Source: Pleomorphomonas sp. PLEO (GTDB lineage Bacteria; Pseudomonadota; Alphaproteobacteria; Rhizobiales; Pleomorphomonadaceae). Taken from it: a stretch of DNA of 64,000 nt. This document shows positions 51,820 through 61,520 of the stretch, piece by piece. The position numbers and the translations under genes were made by a program. Location of the stretch: the NCBI RefSeq assembly GCF_041320595.1, contig NZ_CP166625.1, positions 2,471,001 through 2,535,000 on the forward strand, written 5' to 3'. Numbering within the stretch: the stretch's first letter is position 1; every line of letters starts with the position of its first letter. Below the pieces are notes generated by a model, which saw only the letters and a list, made by a program, of their open reading frames with translations, was not told the DNA's origin and ran no database searches.

Positions 51820-52446
51820 ATGTCCGTTCTCATGTCCCCCGAATTTCTCCTCACTTCGCTGATCGTCGTCGCCTCGCCCGGCACCGGCGTGCTCTACACC
51901 CTCGGCGCCGGCCTCGGGCGCGGTGCCCGCGCCTCGGTGATCGCCGCCTTTGGCTGCACGCTGGGCATCCTGCCGCATCTCGCCGCCGCCGTATTCGGCC
52001 TCTCCGCCATGATGCAAACCAGCGTTCTCGCCTTCGAGATTCTCCGGGTGGCCGGTGTCGCCTATCTGCTCTACATGGCCTGGATGACGCTGAAGGAGAC
52101 CGGCGCGCTGGCCGTGGCGGCTGACGGGCGCGATGCCTCAGCGCTCGATATCACCATCAGGGCGATCCTGCTCAACCTGCTCAATCCCAAACTCACAGTG
52201 TTCTTCCTCGCCTTCCTGCCGCAGTTCGTTGGGCACATTGACGCCCATCCGACGCTGCGCTTCATCGAGCTCGGCGGCGTGTTCATGGCGATGACGTTTG
52301 CCGTGTTCGTGGTCTATGGGGTTGCCGCTGCTACCGTGCGCGATCAGGTCCTGTCGCGGCCTTCGGTGCTGGCCATGATGCGTCGCCTGTTCGCCGGCGC
52401 CTTCGTGTTGCTGGGCGTCAAGCTGGCTTTGACCGAGCAGAATTGA
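51820..52446 (+). CDS. LysE family amino-acid exporter
   Basis: A 208-residue inner-membrane protein with six hydrophobic helices. The LysE/RhtB signature is near the start (SLIVVASPGTGVLYTLGAGLGRGARASVIAAFGCTLG) and NLLNPKLTVFFLAFLPQFV lies in the middle. Such proteins export homoserine, threonine, lysine or similar compounds; the substrate is not evident. AGGAG lies 8 bases before ATG 51820. It is convergent with the last gene of the cyo operon. Confidence 0.93.
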   Translation: MSVLMSPEFLLTSLIVVASPGTGVLYTLGAGLGRGARASVIAAFGCTLGILPHLAAAVFGLSAMMQTSVLAFEILRVAGVAYLLYMAWMTLKETGALAVAADGRDASALDITIRAILLNLLNPKLTVFFLAFLPQFVGHIDAHPTLRFIELGGVFMAMTFAVFVVYGVAAATVRDQVLSRPSVLAMMRRLFAGAFVLLGVKLALTEQN

Positions 52447-52452
52447 CTGGGA

Positions 52453-53313
52453 TCAGCGGAAGTCCACGGCCATCAGCACGCAGAGCGCCAGAAGGCAGCC
52501 GAGCGAGGCTAGGAAGATGCGCTTGGCCCAGCCGCGATCGTCCATTGCCGGACCGGAAGCGGCGACATGCAGCCAGTAGCCGCCGCAGGCCACGGCTGTG
52601 CAGAGATAGGCGAGGCCGGTGAAGCCGGCGAAGGGCAGTGCCACGGACACAACGCCAAAGGCACTGATGGAAACGAGGATGCGCTGCTTGGTGGCGGCGA
52701 TGCCGTGGCGGAACGGGTAGGTGGGTACGCCGGCGGCGGCATAATCCTGGCGGCGGAGAACCGCGATGGCGTCGGAATGGGGGATCTGCCACAGCGCGAA
52801 CATCAGGAACAGGATGACGGCGGCGCCATCCAACCGGCCGGTGACGGCGCAATAGCCGATGACGGGTGGCGTCGCTCCGGCGAGGCTGCCGACCAGCACG
52901 CTGACCGGTGAGCGCCGCTTGAACCACATACTGTAGGGACCGACATAGATGACGAGGCCGAAGGCGGCCACCGTTACTGCGAGCGCACCGCAGATCAGGG
53001 CGAGCAACAGCAACCCGCTGCCGGCCAGCAAGCCGCCGTAGGTCATGGCCATGGGGACGCCGACCGCGCCGGTCACCATCGGCCGGCGTGCCGTACGGGT
53101 CATCCGCGCGTCGATGTCGCGGTCGATGACGTTGTTGACGACGCAGCCGCCCGCCACCACCAGCGCCACGCCGAGCAGCGTGGCGGCGAACAGCCTGAAA
53201 TCCACCACGCCGCGCGCCGCCAGCAGGAAGCCGCCGGCCGTGGAGATCAGGTTGCCCCCGACGATGCCGGGTTTCACAAGGCTGACATAGGGGTTGCGAC
53301 TGAGCGTCGTCAC
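52453..53313 (-). CDS. cyoE: protoheme IX farnesyltransferase (heme O synthase)
   Basis: This UbiA-family membrane prenyltransferase makes heme O, the high-spin heme of the bo3 oxidase encoded just upstream. The 286 residues hold two Asp-rich motifs: NNVIDRDIDARMTRT (first, with Mg2+-binding aspartates) and the second near PHSDAIAVLRRQDYAAAGVPTYP. Eight to nine membrane helices are visible. The GTG start at 53313 follows the cyoD stop by one base, so it is the last gene of the cyoABCDE operon. Confidence 0.96.
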   Translation of the reverse strand: MTTLSRNPYVSLVKPGIVGGNLISTAGGFLLAARGVVDFRLFAATLLGVALVVAGGCVVNNVIDRDIDARMTRTARRPMVTGAVGVPMAMTYGGLLAGSGLLLLALICGALAVTVAAFGLVIYVGPYSMWFKRRSPVSVLVGSLAGATPPVIGYCAVTGRLDGAAVILFLMFALWQIPHSDAIAVLRRQDYAAAGVPTYPFRHGIAATKQRILVSISAFGVVSVALPFAGFTGLAYLCTAVACGGYWLHVAASGPAMDDRGWAKRIFLASLGCLLALCVLMAVDFR

Positions 53314-53314
53314 C

Positions 53315-53680
53315 TTAGAACGCCTCGGGCGTCATGGTCATGCCCGGCATGCCAACGCCCATGTTGGCGTGGGCACTGAACATGATCCAGATGCTGCCGC
53401 CGACCAGGATGCCGACCACCAGCAGCGCGAACAGCGCGGCGTAGACGTTCCAGCGTTGTTCGAGTGAGCTGTCGATGTGCAGGAAGTCGACGATGTGAAC
53501 GAAGATTTGCACGGCGGCGAGCGCCAGGATGACGGCGATGGTGGCGTTGCGTGGCAGCGCATGGGTCATCACCAGCGCGAAAGCCGCTCCGGTCAAGATG
53601 ACCGACAACAGCATGCCACGGAAGTAATGGTGGAAAGTGGCGCCGGCGCCCGGGAGGTGCTCGGTCTTTTGATCAGCCAT
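53315..53680 (-). CDS. cyoD: cytochrome o ubiquinol oxidase subunit IV
   Basis: A 121-residue protein with three membrane helices, needed for assembly of the CuB site. The family pattern is visible: HHYFRGMLLSVILTGAAFALVM, ILALAAVQIFVHIVDFLHID and a last helix LLVVGILVGGSIWIM. The N-terminal residues (KTEHLPGAGATFHHY) face the cytoplasm. It lies one base after cyoC in the operon. Confidence 0.95.
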   Translation of the reverse strand: MADQKTEHLPGAGATFHHYFRGMLLSVILTGAAFALVMTHALPRNATIAVILALAAVQIFVHIVDFLHIDSSLEQRWNVYAALFALLVVGILVGGSIWIMFSAHANMGVGMPGMTMTPEAF

Positions 53681-53681
53681 G

Positions 53682-54314
53682 TCAGAGCACTCCGATCAGA
53701 TAGACTTCGGTGAAGACGACGATCCAGATCACGTCGAGGAAGTGCCAGAACAGGCCGAGGAGGCCCAGGCGGCGTTGCACCGTTGCTGTGAGGCCTTGGC
53801 GGGTGAGCTGGAAGGCCATGATGATCATCCAGAGGAGGCCGGTGGCAACGTGCAGGCCATGGGTACCCACAAGCGTGAAATAGGCCGACAGGAAGGCGCT
53901 GCGGCTGGGGCCTGCCCCTTCTGCGATCAGGTGGTGGAACTCGTAGATTTCCATGACGATGAACACGGCGCCGATGGCGAAGGTCACCGCCATCCACACA
54001 AGGGTTGCCCGCTTGCGGTTATCTTGAGCGGCGAGCGTGACGAAGCCGAAGGTAACCGAGCTCAAGAGCAGGACGCCGGTTTCGGCTAGCACATAGCCGA
54101 GGTCGAACAGTTCCTGGCCGGTCGGCCCGCCGGCGTAGCTGCGGCCGACCACGGCGAAGACCGCGAACAAGGCTGCGAACAGCACGACGTCGCTCATCAG
54201 GTAGAGCCAGAAGCCGAAGACGGTTTTCTCGGTCAGCTCGGCGTCGTGCGTGGAAGCGGCCGGGTGTTGCGTGGCGTGAAGCGAGTGAGCTTCGGGAAGG
54301 TCGAGAATGGTCAT
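53682..54314 (-). CDS. cyoC: cytochrome o ubiquinol oxidase subunit III
   Basis: Subunit III (210 residues, five membrane helices) of the heme-copper quinol oxidase. [21 protein letters not shown] marks the first helix; the glutamate of helix 3 region is in [34 protein letters not shown] is the typical fourth helix. The ATG at 54314 overlaps the cyoB stop by four bases. Confidence 0.96.
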   Translation of the reverse strand: MTILDLPEAHSLHATQHPAASTHDAELTEKTVFGFWLYLMSDVVLFAALFAVFAVVGRSYAGGPTGQELFDLGYVLAETGVLLLSSVTFGFVTLAAQDNRKRATLVWMAVTFAIGAVFIVMEIYEFHHLIAEGAGPSRSAFLSAYFTLVGTHGLHVATGLLWMIIMAFQLTRQGLTATVQRRLGLLGLFWHFLDVIWIVVFTEVYLIGVL

Positions 54315-56296
54315 GGCTGGCTGGCTCCTTCCATGCGGCGCATCTCGATATCCTTCACCTCGGCGGCCGGGATGATGAAGGCGATCTCGTCCTGGAACAG
54401 GCGGTAGATAAGCGCTGCCAACATGGCGAGCGCGCCGGCGGCGACCATCCACCAGATATGCCAGACGAGGCCGAAGCCGAGGCCGATGCTGAAGATACCC
54501 ATCAGGAAACCGGCCGCTGTGTTTTTCGGCATGTGGATGTCGTCATAGGGCGTCGACCGCACGAACATACCGCCGCCGTCCGCCTTCATATTGGCCCAGG
54601 CGTCGATCTCGGTGACGCGCGGCGTTTCGGCGAAATTGTAGATCGGCGGTGGTGACGACGTGGACCATTCGAGCGTGCGTCCGTTCCAGGGATCGCCTGT
54701 GAGGTCGCGCAGTTCGTCGCGCTTCCAAATGCTGTAGGCGATCTGCAAGATGTTGAAGACGATGCCGAGCGCGATGATGGCCGCGCCACCGGCGGCGACC
54801 AGCAGCCAGGGGTGCCAATCGGGATTGTCATAGTGGTTGAGCCGCCGCGTCATGCCCATGAAGCCGAGCACGTAAAGCGGCATGAACGCCACATAGAAAC
54901 CGACGATCCAGCACCAGAAGGCGGCCTTGCCGAGCGGCTCGTGCAGGCGGATGCCGGTGGCCTTTGGGAACCAGTAGGTGATGCCGGCGAACATGCCGAA
55001 TACCACGCCGCCGATGATGGTGTTGTGGAAGTGGGCGACCAGGAACAGGGAGTTGTGCAGCACGAAATCGGCGCCCGGCATGGCCAGCAGCACGCCGGTC
55101 ATGCCGCCAATGGTGAAGGTGATCATGAAGCCGATGGTCCACAGCATGGGCACCGAAAAGCGCACCCGGCCCCGGAACATCGTGAATAGCCAGTTGAACA
55201 TTTTCACGCCGGTGGGCACGGCGATGATCATGGTGGCGATGCCGAAGAAGGCATTGACGTTGGCGCCGGCACCCATGGTGAAGAAATGGTGCAGCCAGAC
55301 AACGAAAGAGAAGAAGGTAATGGCGACGGTCGCCCATACCATCGACTTGTAGCCAAAAATCGGCTTGCCTGAAAAAGTAGAGACGACTTCGGAGAATACC
55401 CCGAAAGCTGGCAGGACGAGGATATAAACCTCGGGGTGACCCCAGGCCCAGAACAGATTGACATACATCATCTGTTCGCCGCCGCCGTCGTTGGTGAAGA
55501 AATGCGTGCCGATGTAGCGGTCAAGGCCAAGCAGCGCCAGCGTGACGGTGAGGATGGGAAAGGCGGCGACGATCAGCACGTTGGTGCAGAAGGCCGTCCA
55601 GGTGAAGATCGGCATGCGCATCATCTTCATGCCCGGCGCCCGCATGCGCAGAATAGTGGTGAGGAAGTTCACCCCGGTGAGCAACGTGCCGATGCCGCTG
55701 ATCTGCAGGCTCCAGATGTAATAGTCGACGCCGACGTCTGGGCTGAAGGACAGTTCGGACAGTGGCGGGTAGGCGGCCCAACCGGTCTTGGCGAATTCGC
55801 CGAATAGCAGCGAGGCGTTGATCAGGATGGCGCCCGAAAAAGTCAGCCAGAAGCTCAGCGAATTCAGGAAGGGAAAGGCGACGTCGCGCGCGCCGATCTG
55901 CAAGGGCACGGCGATGTTCATCAGGCCGACGACCAGTGGCATCGCCACGAAGAAGATCATGATGACGCCATGCGCGGAAAAGATCTGGTCGTAATGATGT
56001 GGCGGCAGGTAGCCCGGATTGGGCCCGAAGGCGAGGGCCTGCTGGGTGCGCATCATGGCGGCGTCGGTGAAGCCGCGCACCAGCATGACCAGAGCGAGCA
56101 GCACATACATGATGCCGATCCTCTTGTGATCGACGGAGGTGAGATATTCCGACCACAGCCATTGCCAGCGACCGTAATAGGTTATGGCTGCCGCGACGCC
56201 GAGGACCAACAGTGCGCCGACCCCGACGGCCCCCATGATGATGGGCTCGGTGTAGGGGATTTGCTCAAGGGTAAGCTTTCCAAGAAGTGGGTTCAC
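54311..56296 (-). CDS. cyoB: cytochrome o ubiquinol oxidase subunit I
   Basis: The catalytic subunit (661 residues) of the bo3 oxidase, reducing O2 at heme o3-CuB and pumping protons. Heme and copper ligands are visible: H in [25 protein letters not shown] (CuB His and the Tyr cross-link region), [10 protein letters not shown] (CuB His pair) and [12 protein letters not shown] (heme ligands). The K and D channels look intact. GTG at 56296 ([18 protein letters not shown]) is chosen because E. coli CyoB aligns there; the frame continues upstream into cyoA. It lies 22 bases after cyoA. Confidence 0.97.
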   Translation of the reverse strand: MNPLLGKLTLEQIPYTEPIIMGAVGVGALLVLGVAAAITYYGRWQWLWSEYLTSVDHKRIGIMYVLLALVMLVRGFTDAAMMRTQQALAFGPNPGYLPPHHYDQIFSAHGVIMIFFVAMPLVVGLMNIAVPLQIGARDVAFPFLNSLSFWLTFSGAILINASLLFGEFAKTGWAAYPPLSELSFSPDVGVDYYIWSLQISGIGTLLTGVNFLTTILRMRAPGMKMMRMPIFTWTAFCTNVLIVAAFPILTVTLALLGLDRYIGTHFFTNDGGGEQMMYVNLFWAWGHPEVYILVLPAFGVFSEVVSTFSGKPIFGYKSMVWATVAITFFSFVVWLHHFFTMGAGANVNAFFGIATMIIAVPTGVKMFNWLFTMFRGRVRFSVPMLWTIGFMITFTIGGMTGVLLAMPGADFVLHNSLFLVAHFHNTIIGGVVFGMFAGITYWFPKATGIRLHEPLGKAAFWCWIVGFYVAFMPLYVLGFMGMTRRLNHYDNPDWHPWLLVAAGGAAIIALGIVFNILQIAYSIWKRDELRDLTGDPWNGRTLEWSTSSPPPIYNFAETPRVTEIDAWANMKADGGGMFVRSTPYDDIHMPKNTAAGFLMGIFSIGLGFGLVWHIWWMVAAGALAMLAALIYRLFQDEIAFIIPAAEVKDIEMRRMEGASQP

Positions 56297-56318
56297 GTCG
56301 CGCTCTCCACAGCTGCCG

Positions 56319-57278
56319 TCACTTTGTGGCGGACGCATTGACCTGGCTGCCAGTGTGCTCCGGCGGCGGTGTATGGCGGTATTTGTCGATGAGGCTTCGC
56401 AGCAGGCCGGCATTGCCTGGCGCGTAATAGATGACCGGGCTGTTCTCCCGCTGTTTGGCGAGGTCGGCATAGGTGGGCTCATCGAGCGGATGGCCGCTGG
56501 CGGCGACTTTGCGCGTCCAGGCTTCGAAATCGGCATCCGAGCTGGCGAGCGCCTTGAACTTCATGCCCGAAAAGCCGGCGCCGCTGTAGTTGGCCGACAT
56601 GCCCTCGAAGGTGCCCGGCTTGTTGGCGATCAGGCTGAGTTCGGTCCGCATGCCGGCCATGGCATAGATCTGGCCGGCAAGTCCGGGGATGAAGAAGGAG
56701 TTCATCACCGTGTCGGAGGTGATCTTGAAGTGCACCGGCGTGTCGACGGGGAAGGCCACCTCGTTGACGGAAGCGATGTTCTGCTCCGGGTAGATGAACA
56801 GCCATTTCCAATCGAGCGCCACGACGTCGATCTCCAGCGTCGGTTTTCCGTTGCCTTCGATCGGTCGGTAGGGATCGAGGGCATGGGTCGTGGTCCAGGC
56901 GAGCCAGCCGAGCGTGATGACGATGAGCAGCGGCACGGTCCACACCACCACCTCGATGGCGTTGGAATGTGCCCAATTGGGCATGGCGTTGGCGCGTGTG
57001 TTGGAAGCGCGATACCAGAAGGCAAAGACCAGCGTCAGGATGATGACCGGCACCACCACCAGCAGCATCAGCGCCGTGGAGATGAGGATGAGCTGTTTCT
57101 CCTTGGCGGCGATCGGGCCGCTCGGGTCCAGCACCGCGAACCGGCACCCGGCCGAGAGCAGGGTGAAACCTAGGAGGATCGAGGCCGAACGCAGACGGGC
57201 GAAGCGGGGTCCGCTGGGCATAAGGCGTCTGAAAATGGACAAGAAATTCATTTCAGGGCGATGCTTCAAATAAGACAT
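56319..57278 (-). CDS. cyoA: cytochrome o ubiquinol oxidase subunit II
   Basis: Subunit II is a lipoprotein with two membrane helices and a periplasmic cupredoxin domain that, unlike cytochrome c oxidase, has lost CuA. The lipobox is LLSAGC (near residue 45 from ATG 57278), the helices about 62-85 and 105-128. [18 protein letters not shown] and [18 protein letters not shown] are the conserved domain segments. ATG 57278 is chosen; 57251 is possible. It opens the cyoABCDE operon. About 100 bases separate it from the antiporter gene on the same strand. Confidence 0.95.
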   Translation of the reverse strand: MSYLKHRPEMNFLSIFRRLMPSGPRFARLRSASILLGFTLLSAGCRFAVLDPSGPIAAKEKQLILISTALMLLVVVPVIILTLVFAFWYRASNTRANAMPNWAHSNAIEVVVWTVPLLIVITLGWLAWTTTHALDPYRPIEGNGKPTLEIDVVALDWKWLFIYPEQNIASVNEVAFPVDTPVHFKITSDTVMNSFFIPGLAGQIYAMAGMRTELSLIANKPGTFEGMSANYSGAGFSGMKFKALASSDADFEAWTRKVAASGHPLDEPTYADLAKQRENSPVIYYAPGNAGLLRSLIDKYRHTPPPEHTGSQVNASATK

Positions 57279-57381
57279 GCGAACATCCCACGGCGCGCGG
57301 TAACCCGCGGCCGCACGTAGCCCCCGCCTCCGTAATAACACGGAAGGACGCGGTTGGCTCCGGGCACCACAGGCGAATGCA

Positions 57382-58731
57382 TCATTTTTTTTCGACCGGT
57401 GGCGGTTGCCGGTCGGCCGGCTGCGTTGGAGATACGGCGGCCGACGAAACGTTTGTCGTCAGGCGGATGACACGCTCCAGCGACAAGCCCTGGACGATCG
57501 AGGAAAACAGGATCACCGCGTAGGTTGCCGCCAGGATCAGCTCACGCTCCGGCCCGTAGGGCACCGATAGGGCCAGCGCCGCCGAGATGGCGCCGCGCAC
57601 CGCCGCCCAGGTGAGGATGATGCCGGCGCCGCGATCAAAGCGCAGCCAGCTTCCCAGCGTGGCGAGCGTGGCGGCGACGGTGACCGAACGGGCGATCAGC
57701 ACCACCGGCACGGCGATCAGGCCGAACATGAGGGGCGCCAGCTGAAGGTGCAGCACCAGCACTTCGAGGCCGAGCAGCACGAACAGGGCAGCGTTGAGCA
57801 GGTCGTCGATCAGGCGCCAGAAACCGTAGAAATAGGCGCGCGTGCGCTCGCTCATGGCGCGTGGCGCGCCGAGGTTGCCGATCAACACGCCCGACGCGAC
57901 GACGGTGATCGGCCCACTGACGCCGATGGCGTCAGCCAGCGCATAACCGCCCATGGCCAGCGCCAGCGAGATCAGAATCTCAACCGAATAGTCGTCGATG
58001 CCACGGAAGGCGCGCACGGCGATGCTGGCGGCCACGACGCCGAGCAGCAGGGCGCCGGCAATCTCGAACAGCATATGCACCCCGGCGATGGCGATACCGG
58101 CTTGGCCGTCGCCGGTGGCCATCGACAGTGCCAGCGTGAACAGCACAACGCCGACGCCGTCGTTGAATAGGGACTCGCCGGTGACGTCGATGCGCAGCCG
58201 ATCCGGCAGCGCCAGATGTTGGAGTGCCGCCGATACGGCAATGGGATCGGTCGGGGCAATCAGCGCGCCGAACACCAGGCACCAGGCGAAGGAAATCGAA
58301 AGGCCGGCCAATGCCGCGACCCCCCAAAGCATGGCGGCCACCAGCCCTGCCGACAGCGCCACGCCAATGGTGGCGAGCAAGGCAATGGCAAGGCTGCGTT
58401 GCTTGAGTTCCTCCCAGTCCACCGTGATGGCGGCGGCGAACAGCAAGAAGGCGAGCACGCCCTGCAGCAGCGTCGCCCCGAAGTCGATCTGACGCAGCAT
58501 CGCCTCGACGGCGGTGACCGGCCACAGTGACGGTACGATCCGCTCCACCAGCACCAGCGCAACCGCCGCGCCGAGGCCCATCAGCAACAGCGCGATATGC
58601 TCGGGCAGTCCGATGAAGCGACGGTTCAGCCAACTGAAGCCGGCGGTGGTGACGATCAGCAGCGCGAAGACTTGGAAAAGCGACAGTTTAGCCTCCACCG
58701 GGTTCGCGGGGCTCGGTGGGCCGGATGCCAA
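57382..58731 (-). CDS. cation/proton antiporter, CPA1 (NhaP/NhaE-like) family
   Basis: A 449-residue inner-membrane exchanger with about 12 helices. The Na+/H+ exchanger signature is seen: VFGALIAPTDPIAVSAALQ, then the ion-binding ESLFNDGVGVVLF (Asn-Asp pair) and the conserved arginine region WAAVRGAISAALAL. It probably trades Na+ or K+ for protons. The frame's first codon is a TTG at 58731 with AGG upstream; a GTG at 58698 is an alternative. It lies 33 bases after gcd, so the two are probably one transcript. Confidence 0.92.
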   Translation of the reverse strand: MASGPPSPANPVEAKLSLFQVFALLIVTTAGFSWLNRRFIGLPEHIALLLMGLGAAVALVLVERIVPSLWPVTAVEAMLRQIDFGATLLQGVLAFLLFAAAITVDWEELKQRSLAIALLATIGVALSAGLVAAMLWGVAALAGLSISFAWCLVFGALIAPTDPIAVSAALQHLALPDRLRIDVTGESLFNDGVGVVLFTLALSMATGDGQAGIAIAGVHMLFEIAGALLLGVVAASIAVRAFRGIDDYSVEILISLALAMGGYALADAIGVSGPITVVASGVLIGNLGAPRAMSERTRAYFYGFWRLIDDLLNAALFVLLGLEVLVLHLQLAPLMFGLIAVPVVLIARSVTVAATLATLGSWLRFDRGAGIILTWAAVRGAISAALALSVPYGPERELILAATYAVILFSSIVQGLSLERVIRLTTNVSSAAVSPTQPADRQPPPVEKK

Positions 58732-58764
58732 GCACCTGGCCGAATTTTAGACTCTCATGCGCGA

Positions 58765-61170
58765 TCAAGGCAGTGCATAGGCGATCACCTCGTCGCTGAT
58801 CGGCGTTTCCATGAAGTGATGGCCGCCGGCCATGATCGCCACATACTGCTTGCCATTCGCCTCGTAGGTCATCGGCGTCGCCTGTCCGCCGCCCGGCAGC
58901 GTGTCGGTCCACAGTGTCTTGCCGGTCTTGAGGTCGATGGCGCGGATGAGGTTGTCGGTGGCGGCGGCGATGAACACCACCCCACCGGCCGTCACCACCG
59001 CGCCGCCGTTGTTGGGCGTGCCGATGTCGACGGGCAACAAGGAGGGGATGCCGAACGGGCCGTTGGTACGGGCGGTTCCGAAGGGCCGGTCCCACAGCGT
59101 CTTGCCGCTCTTGAGGTCGATCGCCCGGATGCCGCCATAGGGAGGCTCCTTGCAGAGCAGGCCGGTGAACGGCAGGCGCCAGCCGGCATTGACGTTGACG
59201 GCGAACGGCGTTTCGGCCTGCGGATCGCCGGCGCCTTCCGCGCCGCCGATCTTGCCGCGCTCCTGGCCGCGCGGTGCCCAACCCAGGCGGTCGGCTTCGT
59301 CACGGGGTACCAGATTCACGTAATTGGGCATGTCGTTATAGTTGGCGACGATGATGCCGCGCCCCGGATCGACGGCGATGCCGCCCCAATCCGAACCGCC
59401 GTTGTAGCCGGGATATTCGATGCTGTGGCCGGCCGACACCGGGGGCGTGAAGTAGCCTTTGTAGCTCGCCGTGCGGAACTGAATGCGACAGACCATCTGG
59501 TCGATCGGCGACATGCCCCACATGTCCTTCTCTGTGAGGTTGGCCTTGCGTAGCGTGTGGTAGAGCGAGTGCGGCTGGGTGGGCGAACGCTGCTCGGGCT
59601 CGACGCCGCCGGTAGGTGCCGCCTGTTCCTCCATTGGCGTCAGGACCTTGCCGGTGCGACGATCGAGAATGTAGATGTCGCCTTGCTTTGAGGGCAGAAC
59701 CAGAGCCGGCACGGTGCCGCCGTCGGCCGGGAAGTCGATCAGCGTCGCCTGCGACCCCAGGTCATAGTCCCAGACGTCCTTGTGCACCGTCTGGAAATGC
59801 CAGACGGGTTTGCCGGTGCCGACGTCAATTGCCACCAGCGAATTGGCGAACTCGTTCTCGACGTCGCTGCGCTGGCTGCTCCAATAGTCGACGGCCGAGT
59901 TGCCCAAGGGCAAGTAGACGAGGCCGAGCTGCTCGTCGCCGCTGGCCGCCGTCCACATGTTAGGCGTGCCACGCGCGTAGGTTTGGCCGGCCGGCGGAAC
60001 GCCAGTCAAATCCGGCTGCTTCATGTCCCAGGCCCAGCGCAGCACGCCGGTGACGGCGTCATAGCCCTGGATCGCGCCGGAGGGCGCGCTGCGGATCTGG
60101 CCATCGAGCACCTGGTGGCCGGTGACGATAACGCCGCGCACGATGGTCGGCGCGGCGGTGATCGACAGCATGCCGGGATTGACTTCGCCCATGCCGGCTT
60201 TGGTGTCGACGGCGCCATCGGCGCCGAAGCCGGGGCAGGGGACGCCGGTGTTGGCATCGACGGCGATCAGGCGGGCGTCGAGCGTGCCTTCGATGATGCG
60301 GCTGGCGCAGGCCTCATCGGCGGGGGCATTTGGCACCTGGTAATAGCTGACGCCGCGACAGGCGGCGGTGTAGGGAATCCAGTCGTCGCTGACCTTGGGG
60401 TCGTAGCGCCAGCGCTCCTTGCCGGTGGCCGGGTCGAGCGAAAGGATGATGTTCTTCGGAGTGCAGAGGTAGAGCGCGTTGCCGATCTTGAGCGGTGTCG
60501 TCTCGGCGCCGTATTTGCCCTTGGCAAAGGCCGACTGAGGCAGGTCGCCGGTGTGGATGTCCCAAACGCGTTTGAGCTTGCCGGCATTGTCCGGTGTGAT
60601 CTGATCGAGCGGCGAATAGCGGCGGGCGCTTTCGCTGCCGCCATAGGTCGGCCAGTCGGGGCCGGCCTGACGCAACGATGGGTCGGCCATGGCGTTGGCG
60701 GAGCCAGCCGGGGGCAGGTCGCCGGTGTAACTGGTGACATTGGCGTTCGGCAGCGTCAGGCCGATGATGCCCGCCGAGAAGAGGATCACCAGGGCGGCGA
60801 GAAACGCCACCCGCCAGCCGCCGCGTCGGGGGGATAGCGCGGGTATGGCCAGCACAACGAACAGCAGCATGACCGTGGGGGCGACGACGCGCGGCAGCAG
60901 CGCCCAGCCATCAAGGCCGGCTTCCCATACCGCCCACACCAGTGTGGCGGCGTAGACGAGAATGTAGAACCACAGCGCCAGCGCGTTGCCGCGCCAAAGC
61001 AGCCAAGAGGTCGCCAAAAGCCCGAGGCCGGCGAGGGCGTAATAGGGCGAGCCGCCAACATAGGCGAGATAGGCGCCGCCGATGAGCAGAACGAGGCCGA
61101 TCAGGCCAATCACCAGGGCGAGGAGAAGGACCAGCCAAGGTGGCCGGTGCGTCGTGTAGAGGATGGGCAT
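58765..61170 (-). CDS. gcd: membrane-bound PQQ-dependent glucose dehydrogenase
   Basis: Gcd oxidises glucose to gluconolactone in the periplasm and passes electrons to ubiquinone. The 801 residues comprise five N-terminal membrane helices (about 10-145) and an eight-bladed PQQ propeller. Visible marks are GPDWPTYGGSESARRYSPLDQITPDN at the propeller start, WRYDPKVSDDW, and the tryptophan-docking motifs such as LYLPLGNSAVDYW and GGIRAIDLKSGKTLWDRPFG. ATG 61170 has GGAGG seven bases upstream. Length agrees with E. coli Gcd. The antiporter gene follows; the bo3 oxidase operon comes next. Confidence 0.97.
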   Translation of the reverse strand: MPILYTTHRPPWLVLLLALVIGLIGLVLLIGGAYLAYVGGSPYYALAGLGLLATSWLLWRGNALALWFYILVYAATLVWAVWEAGLDGWALLPRVVAPTVMLLFVVLAIPALSPRRGGWRVAFLAALVILFSAGIIGLTLPNANVTSYTGDLPPAGSANAMADPSLRQAGPDWPTYGGSESARRYSPLDQITPDNAGKLKRVWDIHTGDLPQSAFAKGKYGAETTPLKIGNALYLCTPKNIILSLDPATGKERWRYDPKVSDDWIPYTAACRGVSYYQVPNAPADEACASRIIEGTLDARLIAVDANTGVPCPGFGADGAVDTKAGMGEVNPGMLSITAAPTIVRGVIVTGHQVLDGQIRSAPSGAIQGYDAVTGVLRWAWDMKQPDLTGVPPAGQTYARGTPNMWTAASGDEQLGLVYLPLGNSAVDYWSSQRSDVENEFANSLVAIDVGTGKPVWHFQTVHKDVWDYDLGSQATLIDFPADGGTVPALVLPSKQGDIYILDRRTGKVLTPMEEQAAPTGGVEPEQRSPTQPHSLYHTLRKANLTEKDMWGMSPIDQMVCRIQFRTASYKGYFTPPVSAGHSIEYPGYNGGSDWGGIAVDPGRGIIVANYNDMPNYVNLVPRDEADRLGWAPRGQERGKIGGAEGAGDPQAETPFAVNVNAGWRLPFTGLLCKEPPYGGIRAIDLKSGKTLWDRPFGTARTNGPFGIPSLLPVDIGTPNNGGAVVTAGGVVFIAAATDNLIRAIDLKTGKTLWTDTLPGGGQATPMTYEANGKQYVAIMAGGHHFMETPISDEVIAYALP

Positions 61171-61520
61171 GCGTTCGCCTCCGTACGGACAGGCGTTCTG
61201 GACGTGTCCCGGCGCCGGGCGGGACTGCTGACGGGGCGACGGGCGAAATTGTCCTGCGAAATTCCAGGCGTAGCTCGCCGTTGCGTCCTGTCCTCCTAGC
61301 GAAAACGCCTCGCCGACCATCCGGTTCCGGAAAACGGGCGAGGACGTTGCTCTGCCCGCTGCCCGCTGCTCCCTGAGCGCCGATGTCACAGCCCGGCGGC
61401 AAAACGCGCGGCGCGCTCGCTCCCCCTTGACGAACGCCATATGAATCGAATCAATTGCCGCGTCGTCTTGGGTCATTCCGGGGAGAAGGCGGCCGTTCTC
61501 GTGAGGAGCCGTCGTTCACC
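61171..61520. other. divergent intergenic region between gcd and the MFS gene
   Basis: No gene or convincing promoter was identified in these 350 bases. Frames extending gcd or the MFS gene through it lack family likeness. Confidence 0.5.
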
